From JBCFBK01 sp038562555 (GTDB lineage Bacteria > Bacteroidota > Bacteroidia > Bacteroidales > Prolixibacteraceae): 64,000 bases of DNA. The notes under the pieces were generated by a model that saw only the letters and a program-made list of their open reading frames with translations, was not told the origin of the DNA and ran no database searches. Location of the stretch: positions 12,914-76,913 of the forward strand of contig JBCFBK010000023.1 of the NCBI GenBank assembly GCA_038562555.1, given 5' to 3'. The position numbers and the translations under genes were made by a program. Position 1 is the stretch's first letter. Each line of letters begins with the position of its first letter. Below, in pieces: positions 26,229-34,327 of this stretch.

Positions 26229-28838
26229 ATGAAAAATTTCCAAATGAATACAGCCATGACAAAAGCCATTTTTCCTTTTTTGGTTATGATCCTGACTTCG
26301 ATGAATGTAAAATCCCAACCCGCAGGAGCTCTCGTTAAGCAACAACTGTTCGAAAAAATGTTCGGCGATCAGGTTCATCTCGATACGGCCATGGTACGAA
26401 GGGTAAAAGCCGATGTTCATGGTAAACGCCATTATGTAGATGCTGATGGAGATGGTAAACCTGAAGAGGTGTGGTTCATTGATACTGATCCCCGTCATCA
26501 TGCCGACAAAAGGCCATTGTTGGTTCGTGCATTTGATGAAGACGGTGATTTATCGGTGGGAAAAGAACCCGATCTGGACAGCGACCTGTATATTGCCGAT
26601 TGGAATGCCGACGGACTGGTCGACGCCGCAGTTGACCACAGGGATATGGACGGCGATCAGGATGTTGATGAGATGGAACTGTATTTTTATGGCAAATTCG
26701 GAAAGGAAGATTGCTTGAGAATTTGGTGGGCCAGAGATGACGGCGATGACAATCTCCTTTGGTATACTATTAATTATCAATATTATCAGCGACCCTGTCA
26801 AAATCTTTCTCACTTTGGTGGTGACGAAACTTTCAATTATATGTATTTGACGCAAAAGGCAGACATGATAATGCCTGTTTTTGAAAACCCATTTCTGTTT
26901 TATGACCATGATAAAGACGGGGTTACCGAAGACGTTGTCCGCATAGAGGGCGTTGGCGATACCATCCACTATCTGCGCTGGAGTTTTGATGCCGATAAAG
27001 ACGCCACGATCAGTCAGCCGCGCGATTTCGATGTCACAATAGCGGCCTGTGGCCCCGGGTGGACTGAAGAAAAAAAGAGAGAAAGCGATTTTAACCTGAT
27101 TGTGAATGATGAAACCGGCGACGTTCTGACTATCCGTGGAAAAAAAACTCCGCCTATATTGAAAAGGTCAATCGCGTCCGATTTTTTGAACGATGTAACC
27201 TGGGCCCGTGTACAGATGACCTGGGACGAAAACGACCTGAACAGGGCTGCAATTGCCGTTGATACATTCGAACGATGGGAAGGGATCATTGCCCCCGAAA
27301 ACAAAGAACCCGGGTTTTATTTTCCCCAGATAGGTGGTCCTGTTTGCAGCGTGTTTAATAAACGGACAGAGATCGTTCTCTCCCCGGAAGGGCCGAATGA
27401 ATACTATTTCAGCCCTGCAGACAACCGGATACACCTTAGGAACGCCGACCGGGCTTTTATCCGGGTTGACTTCGATTACGACTCTGTCCCTGATATGCAT
27501 TACAACTGGTATGATACCAATAAAGACGGACTACTCGACAGGCTTACCATTGACGTTGACGGCGACAACAACGCCGATGATTCCTGTCAGCTTGATGTTG
27601 CAAACGTACAATCGGTGGACTGGGTATTCCGGGAAATTAATGCTGTTTTCGGAGCTGTGGTAAAGACCGAACCTCAACAACTTTACCTCTTGAATCGATC
27701 ACTGCGCGCAGCATTGGAATCAATTGACAAAAACAGTAATCCGGAACCAATATGGGAGTTACTCAATCAAAGGATGCGTGGCGGGGACTGGATTTCTGAT
27801 GACATGGCCGATCGGCTCATCAACAGCGACGAAACGGTGATGTATTATCTTCGCCTGGTACGTGACCGGCAAATCGCCCGCCTTAAAGAACTCTATACCG
27901 GGAACAAATCATTCTGGAAGAATTTTGAAACAATAAGAAGTAAAGACGACAGTAAAGCGATGACCAGTTTGCTGGTCAAAACGTTTAAGCTTGATCCGCC
28001 TGTCGGGGATTATGAGAACTGGATCACAGCCTTGCGCAAAAAAAACGCAGGTCCGATGGTTGCATGGGATAACCGGTGGGTTCCCCCCAGTTGGATTTGG
28101 GAATCAAAAAAATCAGCCTTTCGGCTTTATGACGGTCATTTGGACATATTTGGAAAACGCAGGGAACAACTGGTCCTGCCTCTTTTTAAGAAAGGGGTTA
28201 GCTACCATACCGATCAGACCTGGGGAATGGATATTTTACATGTCAACAAAACTTCAGGTTGCGGCGGTTTGACACTGTATGTCAATGGTGTGCCTTATCC
28301 GGTCCGGAATGAAAAAGCTCCCGGAGACCCAACATTTACCGGACGAGTACTGGAAGAAACCGACGACAAAATAACCATTGAATTGTTGGCGGCGGGAGTT
28401 GGCCCCACTGATGCCCCCTATACGGTAAAATGGCGGCCTTCGGCACTTGCAGATCGTGCAGATTCGCCAATCGAGGTCATTGTTGAAGGTGGGAAACAAG
28501 GTGCTAAACTTGAACTCGGCATCGGGATTACCCGGATGGACGATGAAACATTTATTACGGACCAAAAAAATGGCATTCTTTGTTCATGGGGATTTCAGGA
28601 CCCTGCAATAGGTTGGATCGGAATGGCAGTAACATATCCTGCTGATCAGTTTGTCCGTGTTGACACCCTGCCCGAAGAGCATCGGGTGGTACTGCGTTGC
28701 GAAAAAAGTAAACCCCTGGTATATTACGTCCAGGGCGATTGGTTGCGCGGACACCCGTTTCCTTGCTGTCAATCGGCCGATGACTGGTACAACACGGTTA
28801 AGGAAACCGCCTCCATGATAAGTTCCGGAGAATTTTGA
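26229..28838 (+). CDS. Large exported protein with EF-hand/thrombospondin-like Ca loops and a DUF4861-like C-terminus
   Basis: This 869-residue protein has a probable signal peptide (about 1-30). Residues about 70-460 carry many Asp-rich loops of the DxDxDG kind: DADGDGKPEEV, DEDGDLSVG, DWNADGLVD, DMDGDQDVDE, DHDKDGVTED, DTNKDGLLD and DVDGDNNADD. These resemble EF-hand, dockerin or thrombospondin-3 calcium loops, though they are not arranged as a dockerin pair. The last 220 residues (WGMDILHVNKTSGCGGLTLYVNG, then LRCEKSKPLVYYVQGDW) look like the beta-sandwich DUF4861 family found near polysaccharide-degradation enzymes. No catalytic site is obvious. It is the last gene of the 6001-28838 series. 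Function is unknown; Ca-dependent binding or lyase activity is conceivable. Confidence 0.7.
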   Translation: MKNFQMNTAMTKAIFPFLVMILTSMNVKSQPAGALVKQQLFEKMFGDQVHLDTAMVRRVKADVHGKRHYVDADGDGKPEEVWFIDTDPRHHADKRPLLVRAFDEDGDLSVGKEPDLDSDLYIADWNADGLVDAAVDHRDMDGDQDVDEMELYFYGKFGKEDCLRIWWARDDGDDNLLWYTINYQYYQRPCQNLSHFGGDETFNYMYLTQKADMIMPVFENPFLFYDHDKDGVTEDVVRIEGVGDTIHYLRWSFDADKDATISQPRDFDVTIAACGPGWTEEKKRESDFNLIVNDETGDVLTIRGKKTPPILKRSIASDFLNDVTWARVQMTWDENDLNRAAIAVDTFERWEGIIAPENKEPGFYFPQIGGPVCSVFNKRTEIVLSPEGPNEYYFSPADNRIHLRNADRAFIRVDFDYDSVPDMHYNWYDTNKDGLLDRLTIDVDGDNNADDSCQLDVANVQSVDWVFREINAVFGAVVKTEPQQLYLLNRSLRAALESIDKNSNPEPIWELLNQRMRGGDWISDDMADRLINSDETVMYYLRLVRDRQIARLKELYTGNKSFWKNFETIRSKDDSKAMTSLLVKTFKLDPPVGDYENWITALRKKNAGPMVAWDNRWVPPSWIWESKKSAFRLYDGHLDIFGKRREQLVLPLFKKGVSYHTDQTWGMDILHVNKTSGCGGLTLYVNGVPYPVRNEKAPGDPTFTGRVLEETDDKITIELLAAGVGPTDAPYTVKWRPSALADRADSPIEVIVEGGKQGAKLELGIGITRMDDETFITDQKNGILCSWGFQDPAIGWIGMAVTYPADQFVRVDTLPEEHRVVLRCEKSKPLVYYVQGDWLRGHPFPCCQSADDWYNTVKETASMISSGEF

Positions 28839-28880
28839 TCATTGCCCGTGGATACAAAAGATACTGTTGTTTTAACCAAA

Positions 28881-28944
28881 TTGACCTTGTATAATTTTTT
28901 TCTTTTACTTTGTATAATGTTTCAGTAAAACGATTGTTTTACTG
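28881..28944 (+). promoter_or_regulatory. Promoter and palindromic operator of the lacI-type gene
   Basis: TTGA at 28881 and TTACTTTG at 28905-28912 form a Bacteroidota-type promoter. Downstream lies a perfect 9-bp inverted repeat: arms CAGTAAAAC (28923-28931) and GTTTTACTG (28936-28944) around GATT. Its centre AAACGATTG is the core of the operators at 5925 and 30564. Its position between promoter and start codon (28964) suggests negative autoregulation by roadblock. Confidence 0.68.
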
Positions 28945-28963
28945 ATCGCGAATCCGGTTAAAG

Positions 28964-29995
28964 ATGAGAAAATCAAAAATAACGATCAAGGAGATGGCTG
29001 AACGGCTGAAGGTTTCGCCGTCAACGATTTCAAGGGCCCTGCAAAACCACCCAAGCATCGGGAAAAAAATGACCGCCGAAGTTCACAAGACGGCGAAGCA
29101 ACTTGGTTATTACCCTAATTCAGTGGCATCCAACCTTCGCAGGAACAAAACAAACCTGATCGGTGTGATCATTCCGCGGATAGATCGTTATTTTCAATCG
29201 TCGGCTATCGCGGGAATCGAAGAAGTTGCAAGCAAAGCAGGATATTATGTGATCATCTTTCAATCGAATAATTCTTATCAGCGTGAAAAGGAAAACGCCC
29301 GGATGTTGCTGGCAAGCCAGGCCGACGGCATTATTGCCTGTCTGGCGATGGAGACCAATCACTACGACCATCTGGCTATGTTCAAGGAAAACAATATTCC
29401 GCTTGTATTTTTCGACCGGATCTGTAACGAAATTGATACCCACAAAGTCATCATTGATGATTTCGGAGCTTCAATGAAAGCCACAGAACACCTGTTATCG
29501 ATTGGTTGCCGGCGAATCGCCCATATCGCCGGGAATCAGCATATGGCCATTTTCCGGGACCGCCTAAAAGGATATCGGGAAAGCCTGTTCAAAAACAACA
29601 TGCAGATCAATGAGCAGTTGATCTGTTATACGGAAGACCTGAGTATTGCAGAGGGTCAAAAAGCAACTGCCATGTTTCTGAAAATGAAGGACCGCCCCGA
29701 CGGCATTTTCTGTGCCAACGACACCAGTGCCATCAGCGCCATCCAAACCATAAAAAAAGCCGGGCTTAGCGTGCCTGAAGACGTTGCTGTAATAGGGTTC
29801 AGCAATACGCCGCAATCGCTGATCATAGAACCCACACTGACTACCGTCGATGACCATGCCTTCGAAATGGGGCAGGCGGCAGCAAGACTGCTGATCCGTC
29901 AAATCGAAAAATCGGGAGAAGATATGGCGACCGAAACAATCGTTATTCGAAATGATTTAATCGTCAGAGATTCGACAAAGAGATCAAAATCGTGA
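28964..29995 (+). CDS. LacI-family transcriptional regulator
   Basis: The 343-residue protein has an N-terminal LacI helix-turn-helix (ITIKEMAERLKVSPSTISRAL, about 6-26) and a hinge helix (NSVASNLRRNKTNLIGVIIP). A periplasmic-binding-protein-like effector domain follows, with GADGI-type (ASQADGIIACLA), FDRI and DGIFCANDTSAISAI segments. It should bind an intracellular sugar or sugar phosphate and release or engage palindromic operators with a central CG. Matching operators occur at 5925, 30564 and before the gene itself, so it most likely governs susC-to-28838 and the second unit 30639-36462. The ligand cannot be read from the sequence. Confidence 0.96.
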   Translation: MRKSKITIKEMAERLKVSPSTISRALQNHPSIGKKMTAEVHKTAKQLGYYPNSVASNLRRNKTNLIGVIIPRIDRYFQSSAIAGIEEVASKAGYYVIIFQSNNSYQREKENARMLLASQADGIIACLAMETNHYDHLAMFKENNIPLVFFDRICNEIDTHKVIIDDFGASMKATEHLLSIGCRRIAHIAGNQHMAIFRDRLKGYRESLFKNNMQINEQLICYTEDLSIAEGQKATAMFLKMKDRPDGIFCANDTSAISAIQTIKKAGLSVPEDVAVIGFSNTPQSLIIEPTLTTVDDHAFEMGQAAARLLIRQIEKSGEDMATETIVIRNDLIVRDSTKRSKS

Positions 29996-30023
29996 TATAT
30001 AGCAGGAACCAAAAAAGAATCAT

Positions 30024-30500
30024 ATGGATTTTTTGTTAATCGGATTCGGAATCTTCTTTCTGTTGCTTGGAATATCAGGATGTATTCTCCCCGCATTACC
30101 GGGCCCCCCTTTAAGTTATGCGGCGCTCCTGCTGCTCCATTTTACCGGCAAATATGATTTCTCCACGCGTTTTCTGATCGTATGGGCGCTGATTACGCTT
30201 GTAGTCACAGTACTTGATTATCTCATCCCGGTGTGGGGAACAAAACGATTTGGAGGGAGCAAGCGGGGTATTTGGGGAAGCATCGCCGGATTGATTGTCG
30301 GGATGTTTTTTTTTCCGCCTTTCGGCATCATTCTGGGACCGATAGCCGGAGCTGTAATGGCCGAGCTGTCGGGTGGTAAAAATCATCGCGACGCCTTGCG
30401 GGCAGGTTTTGGTTCTTTTGTCGGCTTTCTGGCGGGAACTCTGCTGAAACTGATTGCTTCCGGTCTGATGACCTGGTATTTTATTGCCAAATTGTTTTGA
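30024..30500 (+). CDS. DUF456-family membrane protein
   Basis: The 158-residue protein is hydrophobic, with about four to five membrane spans, glycine-rich segments (FLLLGISGCILPALPGPPLSY) and the pattern GSKRGIWGSIAGLIVGMFFFPPFGIILGPIAGAVMAEL, characteristic of DUF456. The function of the family is unknown. It lies 28 bp downstream of lacI on the same strand and before the operator at 30564, so it may be co-transcribed with the regulator rather than induced with the locus. There is no sign that it belongs to the glycan pathway. Confidence 0.9.
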   Translation: MDFLLIGFGIFFLLLGISGCILPALPGPPLSYAALLLLHFTGKYDFSTRFLIVWALITLVVTVLDYLIPVWGTKRFGGSKRGIWGSIAGLIVGMFFFPPFGIILGPIAGAVMAELSGGKNHRDALRAGFGSFVGFLAGTLLKLIASGLMTWYFIAKLF

Positions 30501-30563
30501 CGCTCAACAGACGAAGGCTGTATTCCTGGTATAGAGGGAAAGGTGGAAAACGCTGAATTTTAA

Positions 30564-30602
30564 ACAAACGATTGCGTAAATAGAAATTTATTCTTTACTT
30601 TG
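30564..30602 (+). promoter_or_regulatory. Second promoter with LacI-type operator
   Basis: ACAAACGATTGCGTA at 30564-30578 is identical over 15 bp to 5925-5939. TTGC within it (30572-30575) lies 19 bp before TTACTTTG (30595-30602), the same spacing as at susC. The coding start follows 37 bp after the -7 element, again nearly the same as at susC. This marks the start of a second regulated transcript for 30639-36462. Confidence 0.7.
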
Positions 30603-30638
30603 CCCGTAACGGAAACCAAATATTAAATTTCTAAGCTG

Positions 30639-31820
30639 GTGAAACGATTTATTGTAGCCATAACGCTCCTGATTGCAGCAGCCGGCGCCCTATCCGCGCA
30701 GTCGGTTGGCAATCCGCCTGCGTGTGAAGGCGTTTCTTCTCCGTTAGCTGCTTTTTTCTCCCCTCCCGCCGAATTCAACGATAGCTATGGCAAATTCTGT
30801 TCTCCCCTGCAATTCTACAACGGCGATTCCGTGAAAACACCCGGCGACTGGGTGAAAAGGCGCAAAGAGATCCTCACCCGCTGGCATGAACTGATGGGTC
30901 CCTGGCCACCCGTGATTGGCAATCAACAGATTGAATACCTGGATTCAGTGAGGAGGGAAAATTTCATGCAATATCATATCAGCTTTTACTGGCTCCCGGA
31001 TGAGAAAACAGATGGTTATCTGCTCATTCCGGAAGGGAAAGGGCCCAAACCTGCGGTAATCACGGTCTTTTATGAGCCGGAGACGGCTATCGGCGTAGCG
31101 GGAAAGCCTCACCGTGATTTTGCTTATCAGCTTGCAAAACGGGGTTTTATTACCTTATCGCTGGGTACACGTGAAGCTTCACAAAGGCAGGAATATGCGC
31201 TCTTCTACCCTTCCCTTGAAAATTCATCGGTTCAGCCATTGTCGCTCCTGGCTTATGCAGCAGCCAATGCGTGGCAGGTTCTGGCGCAAACCGAAGGCGT
31301 CGACTCGACCCGCATTGGAATTATGGGCCACTCCTTTGGCGGCAAATGGGCGATGTTTGCCTCCTGCCTCTATGAAAAATTTGCCTGCGCCGTCTGGTCC
31401 GATCCGGGGATAGTTTTTGACGAATCACGCCCAAACATTAATTACTGGGAACCCTGGTATCTGGGTTATCACCCAAAGCCCTGGCGGCCCCGTGGGTTAG
31501 TTACCCCGGATAATCCAGCTAAAGGCCTGTATCCCAAATTAAGGAAGGAAGGCTATGATCTGACCGAGCTGCATGCCCTCATGGCTCCGCGCCCCTTTTT
31601 GGTTTCGGGCGGATCGGAAGATCCACCCGAACGATGGATTGCCCTCAACCATGCAACCCGGGTCAATCATTTGCTCGGATGCCAAAAACGGGTGTCCATG
31701 ACCAACCGGAAAGATCATTCGCCTAATGAAGAATCGAACGAACAGATTTATCAGTTTTTCAACCATTTTTTAAGTCCGGGCGACAACCGACAAAAAGGAA
31801 TAAGCACTAAAATTCAGTGA
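30639..31820 (+). CDS. Secreted alpha/beta hydrolase, acetyl-xylan-esterase-like, GTG start
   Basis: The 393-residue protein starts with GTG at 30639; no in-frame ATG precedes the signal peptide (MKRFIVAITLLIAAAGALSAQ). The alpha/beta hydrolase core shows in PAVITVFYEPETAIG and GIMGHSFGGKWAMFASCLY, with the nucleophile Ser in GHSFGG. GGSEDPPERW and a late MTNRKDHSPNEE segment hold the likely acid and His. It is related to the hydrolase at 19575. Families of this kind include acetyl-xylan and glucuronoyl esterases; GHSFGGK with the insertion WSDPGIVFDESRPNINYWEPWY is also seen in uncharacterised PUL hydrolases. It is the first gene of the second LacI-controlled unit. Confidence 0.87.
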   Translation: MKRFIVAITLLIAAAGALSAQSVGNPPACEGVSSPLAAFFSPPAEFNDSYGKFCSPLQFYNGDSVKTPGDWVKRRKEILTRWHELMGPWPPVIGNQQIEYLDSVRRENFMQYHISFYWLPDEKTDGYLLIPEGKGPKPAVITVFYEPETAIGVAGKPHRDFAYQLAKRGFITLSLGTREASQRQEYALFYPSLENSSVQPLSLLAYAAANAWQVLAQTEGVDSTRIGIMGHSFGGKWAMFASCLYEKFACAVWSDPGIVFDESRPNINYWEPWYLGYHPKPWRPRGLVTPDNPAKGLYPKLRKEGYDLTELHALMAPRPFLVSGGSEDPPERWIALNHATRVNHLLGCQKRVSMTNRKDHSPNEESNEQIYQFFNHFLSPGDNRQKGISTKIQ

Positions 31821-31851
31821 AACCTGAGAAATAAATTAAACAACAATCGAT

Positions 31852-32874
31852 ATGATTAACAGACGGAACTTTATCAAAACAAGCGGCCTTGCCGGCGCAG
31901 GAATCACATTCGGGTCTTCTGTACTGGCCGGTACCCAGGAGCAAAAAAGGGTCGGGATTATTGGTCTCGACACCTCCCACAGTGCAGCATTTACAAAAGC
32001 ATTGAATGGCCCCGCTGCCAATGATAACTTTGGCGGCTACAGGATCGTCGCGGCTTATCCGAAAGGAAGCCTCGATATTCAGTCGAGCGTGGAACGCATC
32101 GATGGTTACATCAAGGAAGTTCAGCAGTACGGTGTGGAGATCGTTGATTCGATAGAAGCACTTCTCCCGAAGGTGGATGTTGTTCTGCTCGAAACCAACG
32201 ACGGCCGCCGTCATCTGGAACAGGCCTTACCGGTTATGAAAGCCCGAAAACCCCTGTTTATTGACAAACCGGTGGCAGCTAAGCTGTCAGATGCCATAGC
32301 CATTTATAACGCAGCCAAACACTATGGAGTACCGGTTTTCTCATCCTCATCGCTTCGCTACATCAAGGGGATGGACGAGGTTTTGAAAGGTACAGCCGGG
32401 AAAGTGCTTGGAGCTGAAACCTTCAGTCCCTGTAAACTTGAAAAAACGCATACCGATTTCACCTGGTATGGCATCCATGGCGTTGAAACTCTTTTTACGG
32501 CTATGGGGACAGGCTGTGAGACCGTTGTTCGTATCACCACGGCCGATACAGACGTGGCCGTGGGAACATGGAATGGCGGACGGATCGGATCGTTCCGCGG
32601 GCTTAGGGCAGGGAAAACAGGATATGGAGGAACCATATACGGGGAAAAGGCTATTGTTACCCTGGGAACATATAACGGGTATGATCCGCTGCTGGCTGAA
32701 ATTGTGAAATTTTTCCAGACAGGCATCGTCCCGGTTCAGCCTCAGGAAACCATCGAAATCATGGCCTTTATGGAAGCGGCCGATGAAAGCAGGAACAAAG
32801 GCGGCAGACCCGTCTCCTTAAAAGAAGTCATGGAGAAAGCAAAGAAAGAAAGTGAAAAAGCATTTAAAATTTAA
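31852..32874 (+). CDS. Tat-signal Gfo/Idh/MocA-family protein with altered nucleotide loop (2 of 3)
   Basis: The 340-residue protein has a twin-arginine-like signal (MINRRNFIKTSGLAGAG). Its Rossmann start reads VGIIGLDTSHSAAFTKAL instead of a GxGxxG loop, and the EKP motif is IDKPVAAKLSD. The remainder (TDFTWYGIHGVETLFTAMG) fits the family's C-terminal domain. The GLDTSH form marks a distinct subfamily, so cofactor binding may differ or be lost. It is shorter than its two paralogues (425 and 447 residues). It lies 31 bp after the hydrolase gene and ends just before the start of the next oxidoreductase. Confidence 0.85.
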   Translation: MINRRNFIKTSGLAGAGITFGSSVLAGTQEQKRVGIIGLDTSHSAAFTKALNGPAANDNFGGYRIVAAYPKGSLDIQSSVERIDGYIKEVQQYGVEIVDSIEALLPKVDVVLLETNDGRRHLEQALPVMKARKPLFIDKPVAAKLSDAIAIYNAAKHYGVPVFSSSSLRYIKGMDEVLKGTAGKVLGAETFSPCKLEKTHTDFTWYGIHGVETLFTAMGTGCETVVRITTADTDVAVGTWNGGRIGSFRGLRAGKTGYGGTIYGEKAIVTLGTYNGYDPLLAEIVKFFQTGIVPVQPQETIEIMAFMEAADESRNKGGRPVSLKEVMEKAKKESEKAFKI

Positions 32875-32887
32875 CGTTGCGATACCC

Positions 32888-34231
32888 ATGGAAAATAACA
32901 GAAGAGATTTTATCAAAAAAACCGTTCTGGGGACTGCTGCATTGTCGGTTGGCGGTATTATACACGGATTCAGCGCTAAAAGCTACAGAAATATCGTCGG
33001 AGCCAACGAACGCATCAATATGGGCGTTATGGGAGTCAATTCGCGCGGGTTGGCACTGGCGGCCAACTTTGCATCACAGCATAACTGCAAACTAATTTGC
33101 GTCAGTGACGTTGATTCCCGGGCGGCAGAAAAATGCATCGCCAAAATCGCCGATATCACCGGCAGCCGGCCCAAGGCAGCACTTGATTTCCGCAAAGCAC
33201 TCGAAGATAAGGAAATGGATGGCATCATCGTGGCAACACCTGATCACTGGCATGCTCCGGCCGCCCTGCTGGCCATGAAAGCCGGGAAACACGTTTATCT
33301 CGAAAAACCATGCAGCCACAGTCCGCAGGAAGGCGAAATACTCGTAAAGGCAGCATCAAAATACAACCGGGTGCTGCAAATGGGCAATCAGCGCCGCTCA
33401 TGGCCAAACGTGATCAAAGCAATTGAAGAGATAAAAACAGGAGCCATAGGTAAGCCCTATTTCGGGAAAAGCTGGTATACCAATCAACGACCTTCGATTG
33501 GTGTCGGAAAAGAAACTGCGGTGCCGGAGTGGCTGAATTGGGACCTTTGGCAGGGACCTGCCCCCAGAATGGCGTTCAAAGATAATTACGTCCATTACAA
33601 CTGGCATTGGTTCTGGCACTGGGGAACAGGCGAAGCATTAAATAACGGCACACACATGGTTGACCTGCTCCGTTGGGGCGCCGGCGTTGAATTTCCCGTC
33701 AAGGTCAGTTCAAACGGAGGAAGATTTCACTTCCGGGATGACTGGGAAACCCCCGATACCCAGGTAATCAGCATGGATTTTCAGGAAGGGTTTACCATGA
33801 CCTGGGAAGGCCGCAGCTGCAACGCCCGGAACATTGAAGGATCGTCGGTAGGCGCTCAGTTTTTCGGGGACAAAGGATCTGTGCTCATCGCTGGAGGTAA
33901 TGGTTATACCGTCTTTGATGTGGCCGGAAAGGAAATTAAAACGGTACAGGATAAAGAGAAAATTGATCCCCGCAATGCCGCGAGCCCGGCACAGCAGCTC
34001 GATGGCCTGCATATCCAAAATTTCTTCGACGGGATCACCAAAGGCGCCGGCCTCCGATCCGATATTGACTCAGGGCATAAAAGCACCCTGCTGGTCCAGC
34101 TAGGAAATATCGCCCAACGGGTAGGAAGATCGCTTCAGATTGACCCCACGAACGGACATATTGTCAAAGATAAGGAAGCCGGAAAATTATGGAGCCGCCA
34201 ATACGAAAAAGGATGGGAAATGGTACTATGA
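32888..34231 (+). CDS. Tat-signal Gfo/Idh/MocA-family oxidoreductase (3 of 3)
   Basis: I choose the ATG at 32888 because it places the twin-arginine signal (MENNRRDFIKKTVLGTAALS) at the N-terminus; the longer frame from 32852 would overlap the upstream gene. The 447-residue protein has a Rossmann loop INMGVMGVNSRGLAL, IVATPDHWHAPAALLAMKAG, the VYLEKPCSHSPQEG motif, and the large-family segment WHWFWHWGTGEALNNGTHMVDLLRWG with a probable catalytic His. It resembles exported Gfo/Idh enzymes of Bacteroidota and Planctomycetota that oxidise glycosides to keto forms. It overlaps nothing and is followed by a permease. Confidence 0.92.
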   Translation: MENNRRDFIKKTVLGTAALSVGGIIHGFSAKSYRNIVGANERINMGVMGVNSRGLALAANFASQHNCKLICVSDVDSRAAEKCIAKIADITGSRPKAALDFRKALEDKEMDGIIVATPDHWHAPAALLAMKAGKHVYLEKPCSHSPQEGEILVKAASKYNRVLQMGNQRRSWPNVIKAIEEIKTGAIGKPYFGKSWYTNQRPSIGVGKETAVPEWLNWDLWQGPAPRMAFKDNYVHYNWHWFWHWGTGEALNNGTHMVDLLRWGAGVEFPVKVSSNGGRFHFRDDWETPDTQVISMDFQEGFTMTWEGRSCNARNIEGSSVGAQFFGDKGSVLIAGGNGYTVFDVAGKEIKTVQDKEKIDPRNAASPAQQLDGLHIQNFFDGITKGAGLRSDIDSGHKSTLLVQLGNIAQRVGRSLQIDPTNGHIVKDKEAGKLWSRQYEKGWEMVL

Positions 34232-34327
34232 CGGAGAATGAAAAAGGGAGACCTGAAAACGGGAATATAGGAAAAAGAACAAAAAAAACCGAAATTAATC
34301 AGCTATCGGTAGTAAAGACACCATCAC

